Shown here in pieces: positions 19,201 to 31,142 of a stretch of 64,000 bases of DNA (its first letter is position 1; each line of letters begins with the position of its first letter). Below the pieces are notes generated by a model, which saw nothing but the letters and a program-made list of their open reading frames with translations, ran no database searches and was not told where the DNA came from. The translations under genes and the position numbers were made by a program. Location: NCBI RefSeq assembly GCF_019059575.1, contig NW_024881522.1, positions 1,337,001 to 1,401,000 of the forward strand. The letters are read 5' to 3'. The stretch comes from Amphibalanus amphitrite. Its lineage: Eukaryota; Arthropoda; Thecostraca; Balanomorpha; Balanidae.

Positions 19201-22200
19201 TGGCGTGAGAGCAAGACACGGGATTAGAAGCGATCGTAATTGTAAACGTTAATCGTTGATCGATTCAGCCAATAACATAGGTACATAAGTGTAAATGAAG
19301 TTAGTTATTTGAGCAGGGACACGGAAAGTCGCGCTTTAAATCTCGATTTACAACATTACGCCTGAGGCATGCTGCATGGAAAGAATGGGATGATCAGCCA
19401 TCATCACTTTCGGCGTTTGCTCCCCCTCCTTACACTAGTTCTGTAAATTGTGGCCATACAAGGTCAAAAGTTGAATGAGTGGGCCTCATTGTCGCAATCA
19501 ATGTAAGCCTCGATGTTCATGAACACTTGTGATCTGTATTATTAAATGTGGAATAACCATAATCCAATTAAGTTGATCTAAACACATGAAATTGAAGATG
19601 CCTCCACTGCCAGTGCAGAACTACCAGCCAAGTGTGGTCCATAATCCCCCACCCCGTGTCGGAGAGGGGTCAGCGGCGACACGCTGACGGTGACACCACC
19701 GTGATGGCGTCAGCCCCGAGCGCCGACACCGGCCAGTTTCAGGGGCACCGGTGCCGGTTCGTTCAACCGGCGACCTTGTGCAGCCAGCAGCCGCTGCGCC
19801 CCGCCGCCCGGACCCCGGCACAGTGCCCCTCTGCCAGCCTTCGGACGCCGCGGGTTTCCCGGACCTTTCTTCCGCGACCCGGCGGCTTTGCGGCCGCGGC
19901 ACTCCCCCGCCTCCCGCCGAGAAAGTTTCGTCTCGTCAAGGTGTGTTTGCAGTCTGTCAGAGATGCCGGACGAGGGGAGCGTCATGAGAGCCCGGCTGAA
20001 GCGTCACGCGGCAGTGCGGTTCCCGCCCGCCCGCTACCGTGAGGCCTCGTACCCATGGAGCGTTTTCCGTTTCCGCAATCGCCATCACCACCGCCGCTGC
20101 CACCGACGGCACGGCAACGAATTCGACGAAGGCAAATGTTAGCCTGGCAACGAGCCGCATTTGTACCTTGTAGCCTTGTCGAAGACGGTGTCGCCTCGTC
20201 GCTACACCGCTGCGATCCTCGTGCAGGGGACGACGCCTCACGCGACACAAACACGGCCAGACTGCGCTGCAGCGCCGTGACATCAATAGCGGCCTTGAAC
20301 GCGATGTTGTCATGACCAGGATGAGACTGTCACCTCCTACGGCCTGACCCGACCAGTGACACAGCCCCGCAGGCGGCGCCATGTGAGCCCGGCGGCCCGT
20401 GCCTCAGCCCGGGAGCGTTTTGCATGAGTGCAGTTTCTCTGGAGTGGCGACTGCACGCCGGGTGGGTTTCACCACGGTGCCTCGCGGTCGTCGGTTCGGG
20501 AGCGGCGCCGGTGTTGTCGATGCCAGCCTGACGGTTTCTCTCTCGGCGGTTCTGGGTCAGATGAGAACACTTTCTTTGGAGAGAGGTCACTGTCAGGCCC
20601 GGTTGGCTGACGGCGGGCGCTGGTCTCACTTTCAGACGGTGGTTCAAGTTTATGTAATTCATGAAGTTGACGTGAGTTACGGAGAATCTCTCGGATGCTT
20701 TGCGTTTTCTAAGAGAGAAAGCTATCGGTAAGCTAGTGAATGTATAATTTACTTATCCGGGATGGCGATAAGTAAGTTCAAGGTAGAGTTTTGACCACTC
20801 GGTGCCAGGCGTCAAAATCAGGAACTTCATCACCTGAGGACATTCCAGAAACTTGTAATCAGCACTGCTTTATTATCAGGAAGTCAAACAATTTATGCCG
20901 ATTATTTACGTAAACGTCATACCAGCTTCTCCATTTCGCTGAAAGCACAAAAATGACAAGACCATTTGACAGGTGAGCCACCTCAATCTCGCGTGACAGC
21001 CTGTTGAAATATGACGTATGTCCTCTCCCGTCTGGCTTGGCAAGTTCAAGGCTGGCGTTCCAGCGGCGGGTTCAAGTGCGGCCAGGTCCTGCCGGCGCGG
21101 CGTCCTTTCCCTGGTCGCTGGATGACCGTGACTCCCAGTTTCAGCCAGCCCTTCTGCAGGTTCATGGTCACCTGCGGTCGGCGGGGGATCCTGCTGCAAT
21201 AATCCGACGCCTGCAGGGGAGGATGGGGGATCAGCCGCGACAGACTTTCACTGCGTCAACATCCGATGGCGAGGATTGTGAGGCATATCGAGAAATGAAC
21301 TGCATCGGAGACGTCATGTTTGGGTTTAGGGGCCTAGACTGCTCCGGTCATCGGCGACCATAGATGCGCTGCATCAATATTCATGTCATGAAATCTGTAG
21401 CAATGTGTTTATGTGTTCATGGCACTTTGCAGCCCTTGCTGGAGATTTCTTGAGGTATGGAGGTCAGTGGATTGTAAAAACTCGCCCCCGGTATGTTGAG
21501 AAAAGCTACCCGGCGAGATGGCCACCTCTTTTGGTGGACAATCCCCGACCTATTCGGCTGCAAAGTGCAAACTCCTCCGTTGAAAGCCGGCAGCGTCATG
21601 TCATTGGATCTGACGTATCTGATCGGCCGAGCCGGTATATTTATAGCCTTGAGATTTACGTCGATGAAAAACGCGAGTGTCATGCCCGCTTCGGAAGGCT
21701 ATGAACTCTGCCGTTGAACTGGCGATCCTGGGCCCGGGTTCAGTGGTCAGCGGCTTACCGGCCCACCTGAGCCGAGTGGGCGACGTGCTGACCGGACCGG
21801 CGCGGTGTCACCAACCCCGACCGGGGGGCTCTTACTCACGACCCGTGACGCCGCACGGAGAGATTTCACTCGGCACGAGACGGCTGCCGCGCTACCGTAT
21901 CACCGTGTGTATGTCGCACGTGGATAGTGACGGGTTGAGCTGAACTGGTGAGCACTGAACAGGGGTCAGGCAGCGAGGGCACTCGCTCGCTCACACTCAC
22001 TCGCTCGTGGCTCTCCCTTGTGGGAACCGCTGACAGTGCAGTGGTCGCAGAGCGTGAGAGCATTGGCTGGGAGAAAAGAGATCTCGGAGCCCTTTCGCTG
22101 GCGTAGGGAGTGTCGAGTTCTGTGACCTCTTCAGTAAAATTCATTGCAAAAAAATAGCGCAAAGGTTCTCAGGAAAAAGTCTTAATACCTCCCGTGTTAA

Positions 22201-23088
22201 TAATGACTTGGAACGACATGCTAGAGTGACCGAGGTATAACGTTGGCCATAAATGGACGTATGCGAGCGAACTTCAGGTGAACGGTCGTGGGTCCAATGC
22301 ATCAGAAAGTGCTGCTGTCTTCTTCGGAAATCATTGAACGTTTCCAACACATACATTAGTTGCGAATGGTGATGAATGTTTCAAGTAAACGAGCCCGATG
22401 TTGGAAGCATGCTTAGATGCGAAAGAGGAATGGCGTGTCTGGGGTCAGGTACTCGTATTTCTGCTACTGGATTCGACCGGGTCCACGAAGAGTTATTTTA
22501 TTTTGCAATGAACGGATCTTGCTGAAGCCGAAAGGCATTAGTCCGTCTGCCATGTCCTGACTCGTCCGGACGATCCTTACCATGGTCAAGACCGGACCAA
22601 CGGTCCGCCCAGACCGTGGTCCGTGAACTCTCGGTCTTCGACCCTCGTCGCGTCTGGAGACCCGCTCATGCCTCCCCAGACGCCGTTGTTGTTGTTATTG
22701 TGGCCGGGCCGGCACTCTGTTGACTTGCGGTGTTTTTTCCCAGCCCGTCTGACTCAGACGCTCGGCGCGGATATCGAGTCGGCTGAGAGGCGGTGGCACA
22801 CGCTGGAACAGTTCCCCGGAGGCAGACCTAGTGATACAGCCCACCGCTGAAGTAACGTCCGGTTTTACTAATCTCTCAACGGATGGCTTTGACTGACGAT
22901 TTTTAAATGCGGAGTGCTCGAAAAGAAGACGTCAATAGCTAAAGTTGCAGCTGCACGGGTGGTGACTGGTGATACATGTAAGCTACATTCAAAGTTTCAT
23001 GTAGTCTGGCTAATCGTTCCTAAGCTTCAGAAGCAGAACATACCCTTGACTGAAACCGCACATTACTTCTGCTGTGGACTGTACATGC
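13295..23088. other. Long stretch without a supportable gene
   Basis: GC-rich patches (13.3-13.9, 16.0-16.3, 19.6-20.5 kb) alternate with AT-rich DNA. Open frames in the patches occur on both strands and lack family motifs. Small items seen: a TTGACATAC triplet at 16,373-16,399 and isolated TGACGTCA at 16,963 and 18,389. I see no RNA gene. It may be intergenic DNA or part of a very large intron. Confidence 0.4.
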
Positions 23089-23240
23089 CAGAACAGTCCC
23101 ACAGAGGTCGGCTGGGGGTACACGCGGAGGTACCGCTCTCCAGTGGTACACGCTAGAACGGCCCCGGTGGGTCGGCGGGGGTGCTCGCGAAGGTACCGCT
23201 CCCCAGTGGTACTCGCCGGAACGGTCCCCGGAGGTCAGCC
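23089..23240. repeat. ~64-bp tandem repeat, about 2.4 copies
   Basis: Units beginning GAACRGTCCC / GAACGGCCCC at 23,091, 23,156 and 23,219 share GGTACCGCTCnCCAGTGGTA. A related fragment (GGAACAGTTCCCCGGAGGCAG) occurs at about 22,804, suggesting an older, wider array. Confidence 0.65.
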
Positions 23241-23505
23241 ATTCGTGGGAAAACGGCAACGATTGCTGGCACGGCTACTACTGCGCCTCTTGTTGGATGA
23301 GCGGCTCTGTGACCTGCGCTGGTTCAATAGGGGCTCGGTGGTTGGGTGGGTCGCCGATGATGCAGCGCGTTTTACGGTCTGTTGGCTTACCGATCGACTG
23401 AGGTGTGGTCCAGCGAGGATTCAGTAAAGGTATGCAATATGCATCGCACAATGCAAACAGAAGAATGGATTGGGACGTTTTAGTTTCATTTCATTGGTGC
23501 GTCTG

Positions 23506-23872
23506 AAGTATTATATAATACTGAACGAGGCCGGTGTAAATAAATTTTCAAGACCGAGGTCCTTACTGGATTTTTGAACGAGGCCGAAGGCCGAGTTCAA
23601 AAATCAGTAAGGACTGAGGTCTTGAAAATTTATCACCGGCCGAGTTTGGTATGTATTTTACTGTATGCCAACGATAAATTTATTTTCTGGACCGAAGCTC
23701 TTAGCCGACTTAGGAACGAGACCATCCCAAAATGTTGGCTTTAGCTGGGCTTTAGTGCATTCTGGTAATGCATTTTTGACCGTGGTCAATTTGCTTACAC
23801 CAGTTATTACCACACCCCTCTGGCTAATGTATTTGAATAGGCCAGGCATACAGTAATTCACATAAAATACTT
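23506..23872. mobile_element. Foldback / MITE-like element with nested palindromes
   Basis: Three inverted structures follow one another: a perfect 16-bp palindrome AGTATTATATAATACT (23,506-23,521); a ~120-bp near-perfect hairpin (23,525-23,645) centred on GAGGCCGAAGGCC with arms containing TTTTCAAGACC; and an inverted pair GTATGTATTTTACTGTATGC / ATACAGTAATTCACATAAAA (23,649 and 23,850). Such foldbacks are typical of non-autonomous DNA transposons. Exact ends and target duplication were not resolved. Confidence 0.6.
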
Positions 23873-24302
23873 CCTAGTGATAAGTCTTTTTCCCATTTAC
23901 GCCGTGATTGCCCATTGTGTCCCTTGAACTCCAGCTTGATGCGACCCTCTCCTGATCTACATACCCGCGACGTATGTATAGGTACCGGCCTTCAGGTGCG
24001 GCCCGCCTGACCCAGCGCCGGCAGTCCCGGAGTCTCTGCGTCGCTCACGACGCGTCTGCCCGGCACGGTGCCAGCCCCATCGGCGCCGACGACCAGGGTG
24101 AACGACCAGCGACGGCGCGCCCCACCCCACCCCACCCCGCCGCGGAGGGCGGGCGGGGAGGGACGGCGGGCGGCGAGCGGCGGCCTCGTCAGCTGGTGTT
24201 TCTGAAGTCATTTGCCATTGAGCGAATCACAACGACCACACAGCAGTACCACTGATGAATGATGCCGAATGACCCCTGCCGTGCTAAGAACGGGTGGAGG
24301 TG

Positions 24303-24366
24303 CAGACCAGCACCGTTCAACGTGGTTCAGCCAGCAGACCAGCACCGTTCAGCGCGGTTCAGCCAG
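24303..24366. repeat. 32-bp tandem duplication
   Basis: Two adjacent copies of a CAGACCAGCACCGTTCA... unit start at 24,303 and 24,335. The function is unknown. Confidence 0.6.
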
Positions 24367-27300
24367 CCACCTCAGTGGGGCCGCGGCAACATGCAACGGG
24401 CGCGGCGCTAGCGGCGCGGGTCAGCGGCACTGTCCGCCGTTCCCTGTGGATCAGCCGCCGTGCTCGCCTAACGGGCGTGCCAGGCGCCGGCCTGCGGTCG
24501 CCGCGATAGCCTTCCACGGTAGTCGGAGAGATGTCGGACCGATCCGTGCCGCCCGACCCGGCGAAACAGCGGCGATTTTCGTGGGAGATACGCTGGAAAT
24601 TGGCCGGTGTTGTGGCCAGGGTACAGTGCCCGGTTTGCGATCCTAAGCAAACAACGGTAACATACAGCTATAATTAGAGGTTAGATATTGCTGGATGGAC
24701 CAAGTTGTCACGCCAGGTGAATAATGCATATCACCATTGGCGGTGACGTTTCTGGGCTACAAATATATCGTATATGTTAGAACCGTCATAATAAGTTTGA
24801 AATATATGTCATTTAAATCGTTGACTTACCACGACATAAATCTAAATCTCACATTAAATAGCTGCAATATGTTATATAATAATTTAAGGCAGAATTACGT
24901 AATGGTAAGCCAACGCTCCAATGCGCGTTCAGTTGAAAATAATAAAGCCATTTATAATGTCAGCTTCACGCCACCCACACATGGCCACCGGAAAATGAAT
25001 GTCAATCCTATAATTTTGCGCACAACCTGCAAATACGAACAGAGAACGATTTTAAAGTTCACGACCAGACTTTACTTCCGTAATGAAGCTTTTCATCGAT
25101 TAATGCGTTGCATAGAATCGTTCATGAATAAATATAAATTGGCCATCGCACAATGAAAATAATAGGTCACACGCAGTTATAATCCGATTGGTATAGAAGT
25201 TGAGGGGTGTACTCCCGTCTCAAAACTAACCTCAAAAGAAGCCGCAGGTCTTCTGCTTGGAATGGCTCAATATGTAGATTAATACCTACTTGAGTCGTAG
25301 GCTTGACATGAACTGCTTTATTCTTCCAACATTACATATCTCAAACTTGTCAGTGTTTCAGGTTTTAATTTCCATCGCGTTTATGTAGTCAGCCCATCAG
25401 CTTCCTTGAGCTTTTTCAGTGGGTTGCCGACTAACATGCAAACCAGCGTGAACGAAACCGCGAGACTTAAAAAAAAACATACGATAACGTTTAAATGTCA
25501 TTTCCCACATGTAAGACTGATAGCCACATTATACAGGATTCATCAGGAAAAAAGTTAATCGGATACACAAAGCAAAGCTGGCGTTCGGTGAGCTTAGCCT
25601 ACCGCACAGTGGCTAGCGTGATATTGTTCCGCGGGTAATATTGCAACGTCAATCACTGCGTGGTGATAACCATCAACTTCTGTGTGCACTTGTGCACGGT
25701 AGCGCACCCCTTCCCTGGTGATTTGGCTGAATGTGGCTGCTGCAACAACTTCCTCTCTCTATCGAGCGCGCCTCTTGTTTCTTAAACCTTGAATGCGGAA
25801 TTCGTGCATATTGTACACACCGTACGATTCTACAAGCCCCAAGTGCATCCAGATACACTACTTGCACTGACCAATAGTCGCTGTCCTGTCGACAGTGGTT
25901 TTGACTTTTGACTTATCAGAGTTGAGGTGACCGTGACTTGCACCCCTATCCCTGGTCAGTGGCTACCGACAATACAATTTTATACAGATGACTTCAATTG
26001 TGACTTTTTCGATCAAGCAGCATGCCTACCTGTTTATCTTCATATGTTTATCATCTCTTGATATTGGAAACTGGGTGGATGCTCCCGCTGATGACCGATT
26101 AAATGAGCCAAATCACAATCACCCAGCTCGCGCCTTAGTCGATGATTGAGTTCCTGGACATAACCTTCCTCGTCTCTCCCTTGTACACCACCTTGTCTCG
26201 TCTCTCGTACTCACACAGTCCATCCTCCCTCCGGCCTCCCCTCTCAGTTGCGCGGTATGGAAGCCTGCAGAGACGGTCGGCCGGGCGTGGAGGGGGAGGG
26301 GGGAGGGGGCTGAGTCGGATGACGTCAGCCCGCGTGCTCGACTAGCCATCACCCTCGCATGGGCCGTCAGCGGGCACCATGGGTCAGTCTGCAAACCGTC
26401 ACCACTGATCGAACGTGGAAGCCTGCACATGACGAGTAGCGGATACGGTGGTGAAACTGATGAAATCAATCCATCTCGCGAAATGGAAGTTTGCTAGCGG
26501 GAACTTGAAGGGATAGTTGCCACCCGGAAGAGAGCCTTACCAAAGTGAATGAAAGATCGACCATTGACGCTTCGCATAATTGAAATTCCAACTCATGGTA
26601 AACTGATTGGAAGTCTTAACATGTATCGTAACTGGTTCGTCCTCCTGAGCGTCTTGAATTCAAAGTAGCGATACAGATTCCTCTTCATATAAAGTCAACC
26701 TTTCAGAGGGCGCCTCTTCGAGCCCACCAGTCGAAGCTAGCAGCACAAGCAGGCTCATCGCCAGACCCCTTCCGAGCTGTTTCCGTCCTTGCCCGCCCTG
26801 TGACCTTGACAATCCACCTCCCTCCCCTAGACCGGCCGAAAGCACGCGCCGGCCGGGAAGGGGAAAGGGAAGGCCGCTGCACACTGGCCGGCCAGCTGCG
26901 CGCGGCGCGGCGCCGTTCCGGGGGCACTGACTGGCGACAACTGCCGTCGGCCGGCCGTATTTACTGCCCCACTGCGGCCGGCGAGCTCCGCCAGGCTGCC
27001 CGACAAAAACCGGGCACGCCGCCGCATACAGCCACGGCACCCACCCAGACGGGCAAAAACCCACGGCTGTGGCCGTGCCATGAATGACGTATTGGCGATC
27101 GTAAGTTTTATAGTATTGCAAAAAATGAAGTTGCGATTTACGCAGCGCCAGAGCAGGATACCTATAGTATTGGATCCTCGATCTGAGACCTGAAATCGTC
27201 TCGAACTACACAGATGTGAAGCACATTTTTCCTTTGCCGCCACAACTCCGTCACAAGACTACACGGTACACATAAACACACGCTGCTACTGTATAGTAAC

Positions 27301-29815
27301 CGTGGCCGAACCAGGAAGTGGCCATTGTCCCCGTCTGTTGCAGGCTACATTCCACACTACACAGGTAAAATCAGCAGCTGCTGTATCTAGATGTACCGAC
27401 AACTGCCTCCATGAGACATGGCTGCTGAGCCGCGGTTTCCTATCGCGGAGTTAGTGTGAGAAAATGTTCGAGTTATTTAGCGTGTCGATCAGTTTCGGTT
27501 CAGTGATCTCCACACATGGGAACAAACTGTTCGATACAGGTGCACGACGTAGCTGGCCCATGAGTCGATGTTAAATGGTCATGCTGGGCTGATCACACCA
27601 CGCTGAATAGTTGGACTTTCCCTTTTGGTGGGTGTTGTGCTCACCTTGCATTACTTCTCGGGGTAAGCTCTGCGTCATTTCTCATTTAAGCCGCTTTCCT
27701 CTTGACGACTCAGCCGAAATGCGGAAAGAAAATCAGCCATGGCCACCATGATTATAACAAGGACGGTCGCAGCATCCTCTGGCTCGTGTCACACGACTTG
27801 TTCCCCGTGTCGCTGATGTCGTCATTGGGACGTGCAGTCGGTGACGTCGTCTGACCAGCAGCCAATGCTGAGCTGTGGATTTTATGACGTCATTTCCACA
27901 GGTCGCCGGCCGACCTCGAAACACTGCCGAAACTTTCAAGCAGCGACAGTCAATGCCCTGTCGACCGCCAGCGCCGGTTTACACGAGTTCTTCGGCGACC
28001 ATGACGCAAAAATTGAAAGCTCCTGCATTGCTTTTCCGGGAAGCATTCAGACAAGACCTTGAAACAGCTCCCTAGAAACGCCCGAGACACCCGCTTAGGT
28101 GGCTGCGAAAGATTGCAAATCCTTGAACCAGACGAGGGCAGGAGAAATCACTGCCAGGGGCGTGCTGTCTGATCACAAACGCGTATTTATTCGTTTACGT
28201 CATTTGTCTTCAATTTGCAGAAGCAGACTCGTGGAATGGTTCAGCAACGTAGCGCGCGTGCCGCCAGATAATTCGACTACCGACGACTGAAATTTGCAAC
28301 CATTTTCCTCTTCAGACGGGCTTCTTATCCCGGCGCACGTGCTAAACTAATATCCCGCTGTCCCGACTTCAGAGACTGACGTCAAAACCGAGATCTAATA
28401 GCCTTATATTGATGCAGTGATACGGTGGGTCCTGGTCGTTCCAAAGCCGCAAAGGATATGGGGAATTCCAGACATTGAGGCTATAATATAGTGCTTTGTT
28501 CAAGGTATACGAGGCAACTATAACTTAGATAATTTTGTGCGCAAGCGTAACGTGCAATGTAAGCAACTATCGCAAACCCAAGGCCTTGGTATTAGGTATG
28601 CAGGTACACCAATGAGCTAATAACGAGGAGGCTGCGAGTTGCGACGGGCGACGGGGGGGGGAGGGGGAAGGATGCCATGATTGTTTGAAAGCGATGGGTG
28701 GTAAGACAAAGTTTGGTAGAAGCAAGTCTACCGTCCCGGAACTCTTGCCAGAATTATTGCATTGCAGAGGACTTAACCGTCCAAGAGACTGTTAAGTCCT
28801 GTTAAGAGACTCGTTGCATTCTTCATTCTCTTTTTATTGGAGTTGTTGAAATTGACGCAGTTCAAAATCAACTACGCCTTGCCTATCGACAATACAGAAG
28901 GCAGTAGACTTTTGCAATATCGCCACATGAAAAAGCCCAGCAAAGGTTCCGCCATGTTCTTACTGCCGTTGGCTTGGCTTTGGCTGCACACTGCACAGAA
29001 CTTCAACTTCCGTTACCAACCAACAACATTTGCCATCAAAAGCAACCAACAACCACAACATAAAGTATTCACAGTCGCACCATTAAAACCGCCGGCTAAC
29101 ATGGTGTGATGACTTGACGTCAGTTCCCAGTCCTTCGAATTCCCTTCCCAGCGTCTCCCTGGAGCGTCTCGGGCTGGAGCGTCTCCCTCTCAAGTCCAGC
29201 ACTGCATGTGACAACCACCATCCCCTGTCGGACGGTGCGCAGTGGATAGACGGAGTGGTCGTACTCCTTTCTGAGTCGGATGCGGCGCTCCTGGCCCGCT
29301 GAGGTCATTCACTGCAGACATTGACCCAGCTAGGCCAATAGCTGGCACCGACCGAGCGCCTCGCTCGTTATTGGCTACGCTGTGCTGACCGAGTGGTACC
29401 GATGATCACTAACCAATGGCTAGCGATAGCCGATTGGGAAACGAGCATAGATGATACAGCTCCATTACAATTTACAAAACAGTTTAGTTGACAAGCCTTG
29501 TATTTATTTATCCAAGTGAGGCCTATGTATGTAAGAATTCTGGGTACGGTCCCAAGACGGTGGAGTTCCGTCTGCCAACTTCCTCTGTCTTTCCCCACCC
29601 ACTGTTCTCAAACTGTCACCATATACCGCGTCCACTACCGCCCGCCACCGCCCACCGCCCGGTCCACCGCCGTGCCGCCGACCTCCCTTCCGAGGTGGTC
29701 CGACGGACCGACGGGCCGTCGGACCGACGGCAGCGGCGGACCGACCGCGTACCATCGATCCGCCCCGCCGCGCCGCCGGCCGGGCCTTTCGATTTCAGCC
29801 GGCCCGCGTCGGCCA

Positions 29816-29858
29816 GTCACGTGAGCTGACCGGCGGCTGCCGGAGGGAGTCACGTGAC
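29816..29858. promoter_or_regulatory. Pair of GTCACGTGA(G/C) palindromic E-box sites
   Basis: CACGTG cores at 29,818 and 29,851 (33 bp apart) sit in a GC-rich patch. The second is the full 10-bp palindrome GTCACGTGAC, the core of sites bound by bHLH-zip factors such as the TFEB/MITF and USF families. No transcription unit is assigned. Confidence 0.35.
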
Positions 29859-30572
29859 CGAGAAGTGGGTCTGCTGGTCAATCACTGACCGGAGGGGTCA
29901 TCATAGGGGTCGATTTGGGGGTCGGCCCGGTTCACAAACCATGCCTGTAGTTCGGCAAACTTTGAGTGGATTATAAGTGGGGTTTCCGATCCATCGCATG
30001 CTGTGCGATGGTTTGGAGGTTATTGCTGATTAAAAGGATATCAATGTCAGCAGCAGGGATGCGTCGTTAATTCTCAGACATAACACGTTTGACCTTCCGC
30101 CTAGAAACACACAATCAGCTGTTAGTGATGTTCAGATTGCACTAGTTCCGAACAATGTTCTCTATCAGCAGAGCTTTTCCTGGATATCGTCCACTGCCGT
30201 GACTACACGTTCATGTTGCCACGAGTACAATCGGTTCTCGAGTCCACTTAAATCTGCCATCTTAGCACTTTATCCCTCATCCGAAAATGCTCATACTCGT
30301 CCCGTCTCGAGCCAGCCGTCTCATCCGATTCCTCTCATTAGCTAGTCCCACACCTGTTATCGTTTTGGTGGCTCCATGTTCGAAGATCACCGTCTAACTT
30401 CCTTATCTGCCTTGCCACCACTACCTATTCGCTACCGCCGCCGCCATTCTCCTTTCGCCGTCGCCACCGAGGAACTACCACTCCTCCTCCACGCGCCCGC
30501 CCGTCGCCGCCGTCCTCCTCCGCCGCCGCTAGCGTAGAACTACCACTGCTCCTCCCCCACCGCCCGGCGCTC

Positions 30573-30597
30573 GCCGCCGCCGCCGCCGCCGCCGCCC
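30573..30597. repeat. (CCG)n trinucleotide microsatellite
   Basis: About eight uninterrupted CCG units lie within a wider region of CCGCCGCCA-type sequence (30,430-30,600). This accounts for the alanine/glycine-rich minus-strand frame, which I do not consider coding. Confidence 0.8.
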
Positions 30598-31098
30598 AGA
30601 GAGCCCGTCTGTTTTTGTGCTGCCGCCGTACCGTTAGGTGGGGAGACGGCCGGTCGTTTTTGCCATGGCCGCGGCGCCCGACCGCGCCGGCCGCCCCACC
30701 ACGGCTGTTTACCTGGAAACGCGAGAGAGGCGGTGGCGGAAAACAGCGGGCCCGAAAACCGTCAGGGGAGAGGGGCGGGCCGGCAGAGGAAGGGTTACCC
30801 GAGCAGGGAGGCACGCACCAGCTGTGCGCCGATGATGGGTCCCTGGTGAGGAACGATGCCAGGTAATCGGGCCACCACCTAGCAACGAACGTGGTGCTAC
30901 GCTGTCATATTGCAATGGGTTGTAAGCTCCAGTACGATAAAGGGAATGCTACATAGAGCACCACCTGCGAAGGATTATTCGGTGTAATAGCCGAAGCTCA
31001 TGAATGCTTTCGACCCTGGCGGCCTTCAGCCCTGCATTTAACATGGCTCACGGTAATAAGGATTTAGTTCACGACGGAGCGCGACCGGCGGCTAAGCG

Positions 31099-31142
31099 GT
31101 CACGTGACCCTGCCCGGGCCTGTGGACTGCGGGTCACGTGAC
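31099..31142. promoter_or_regulatory. Second pair of GTCACGTGAC palindromes
   Basis: Full 10-bp palindromes at 31,099-31,108 and 31,133-31,142 have CACGTG cores 34 bp apart, almost the spacing of the pair at 29.8 kb. A TGACGTCA follows at 31,169. This could be a regulatory module or promoter. No gene start is evident. Confidence 0.35.

Noticed and set aside
30425..30814. 129-codon minus-strand frame rich in Ala/Gly/Arg
   Set aside because: It is driven by the CCG microsatellite and GC-rich simple sequence.
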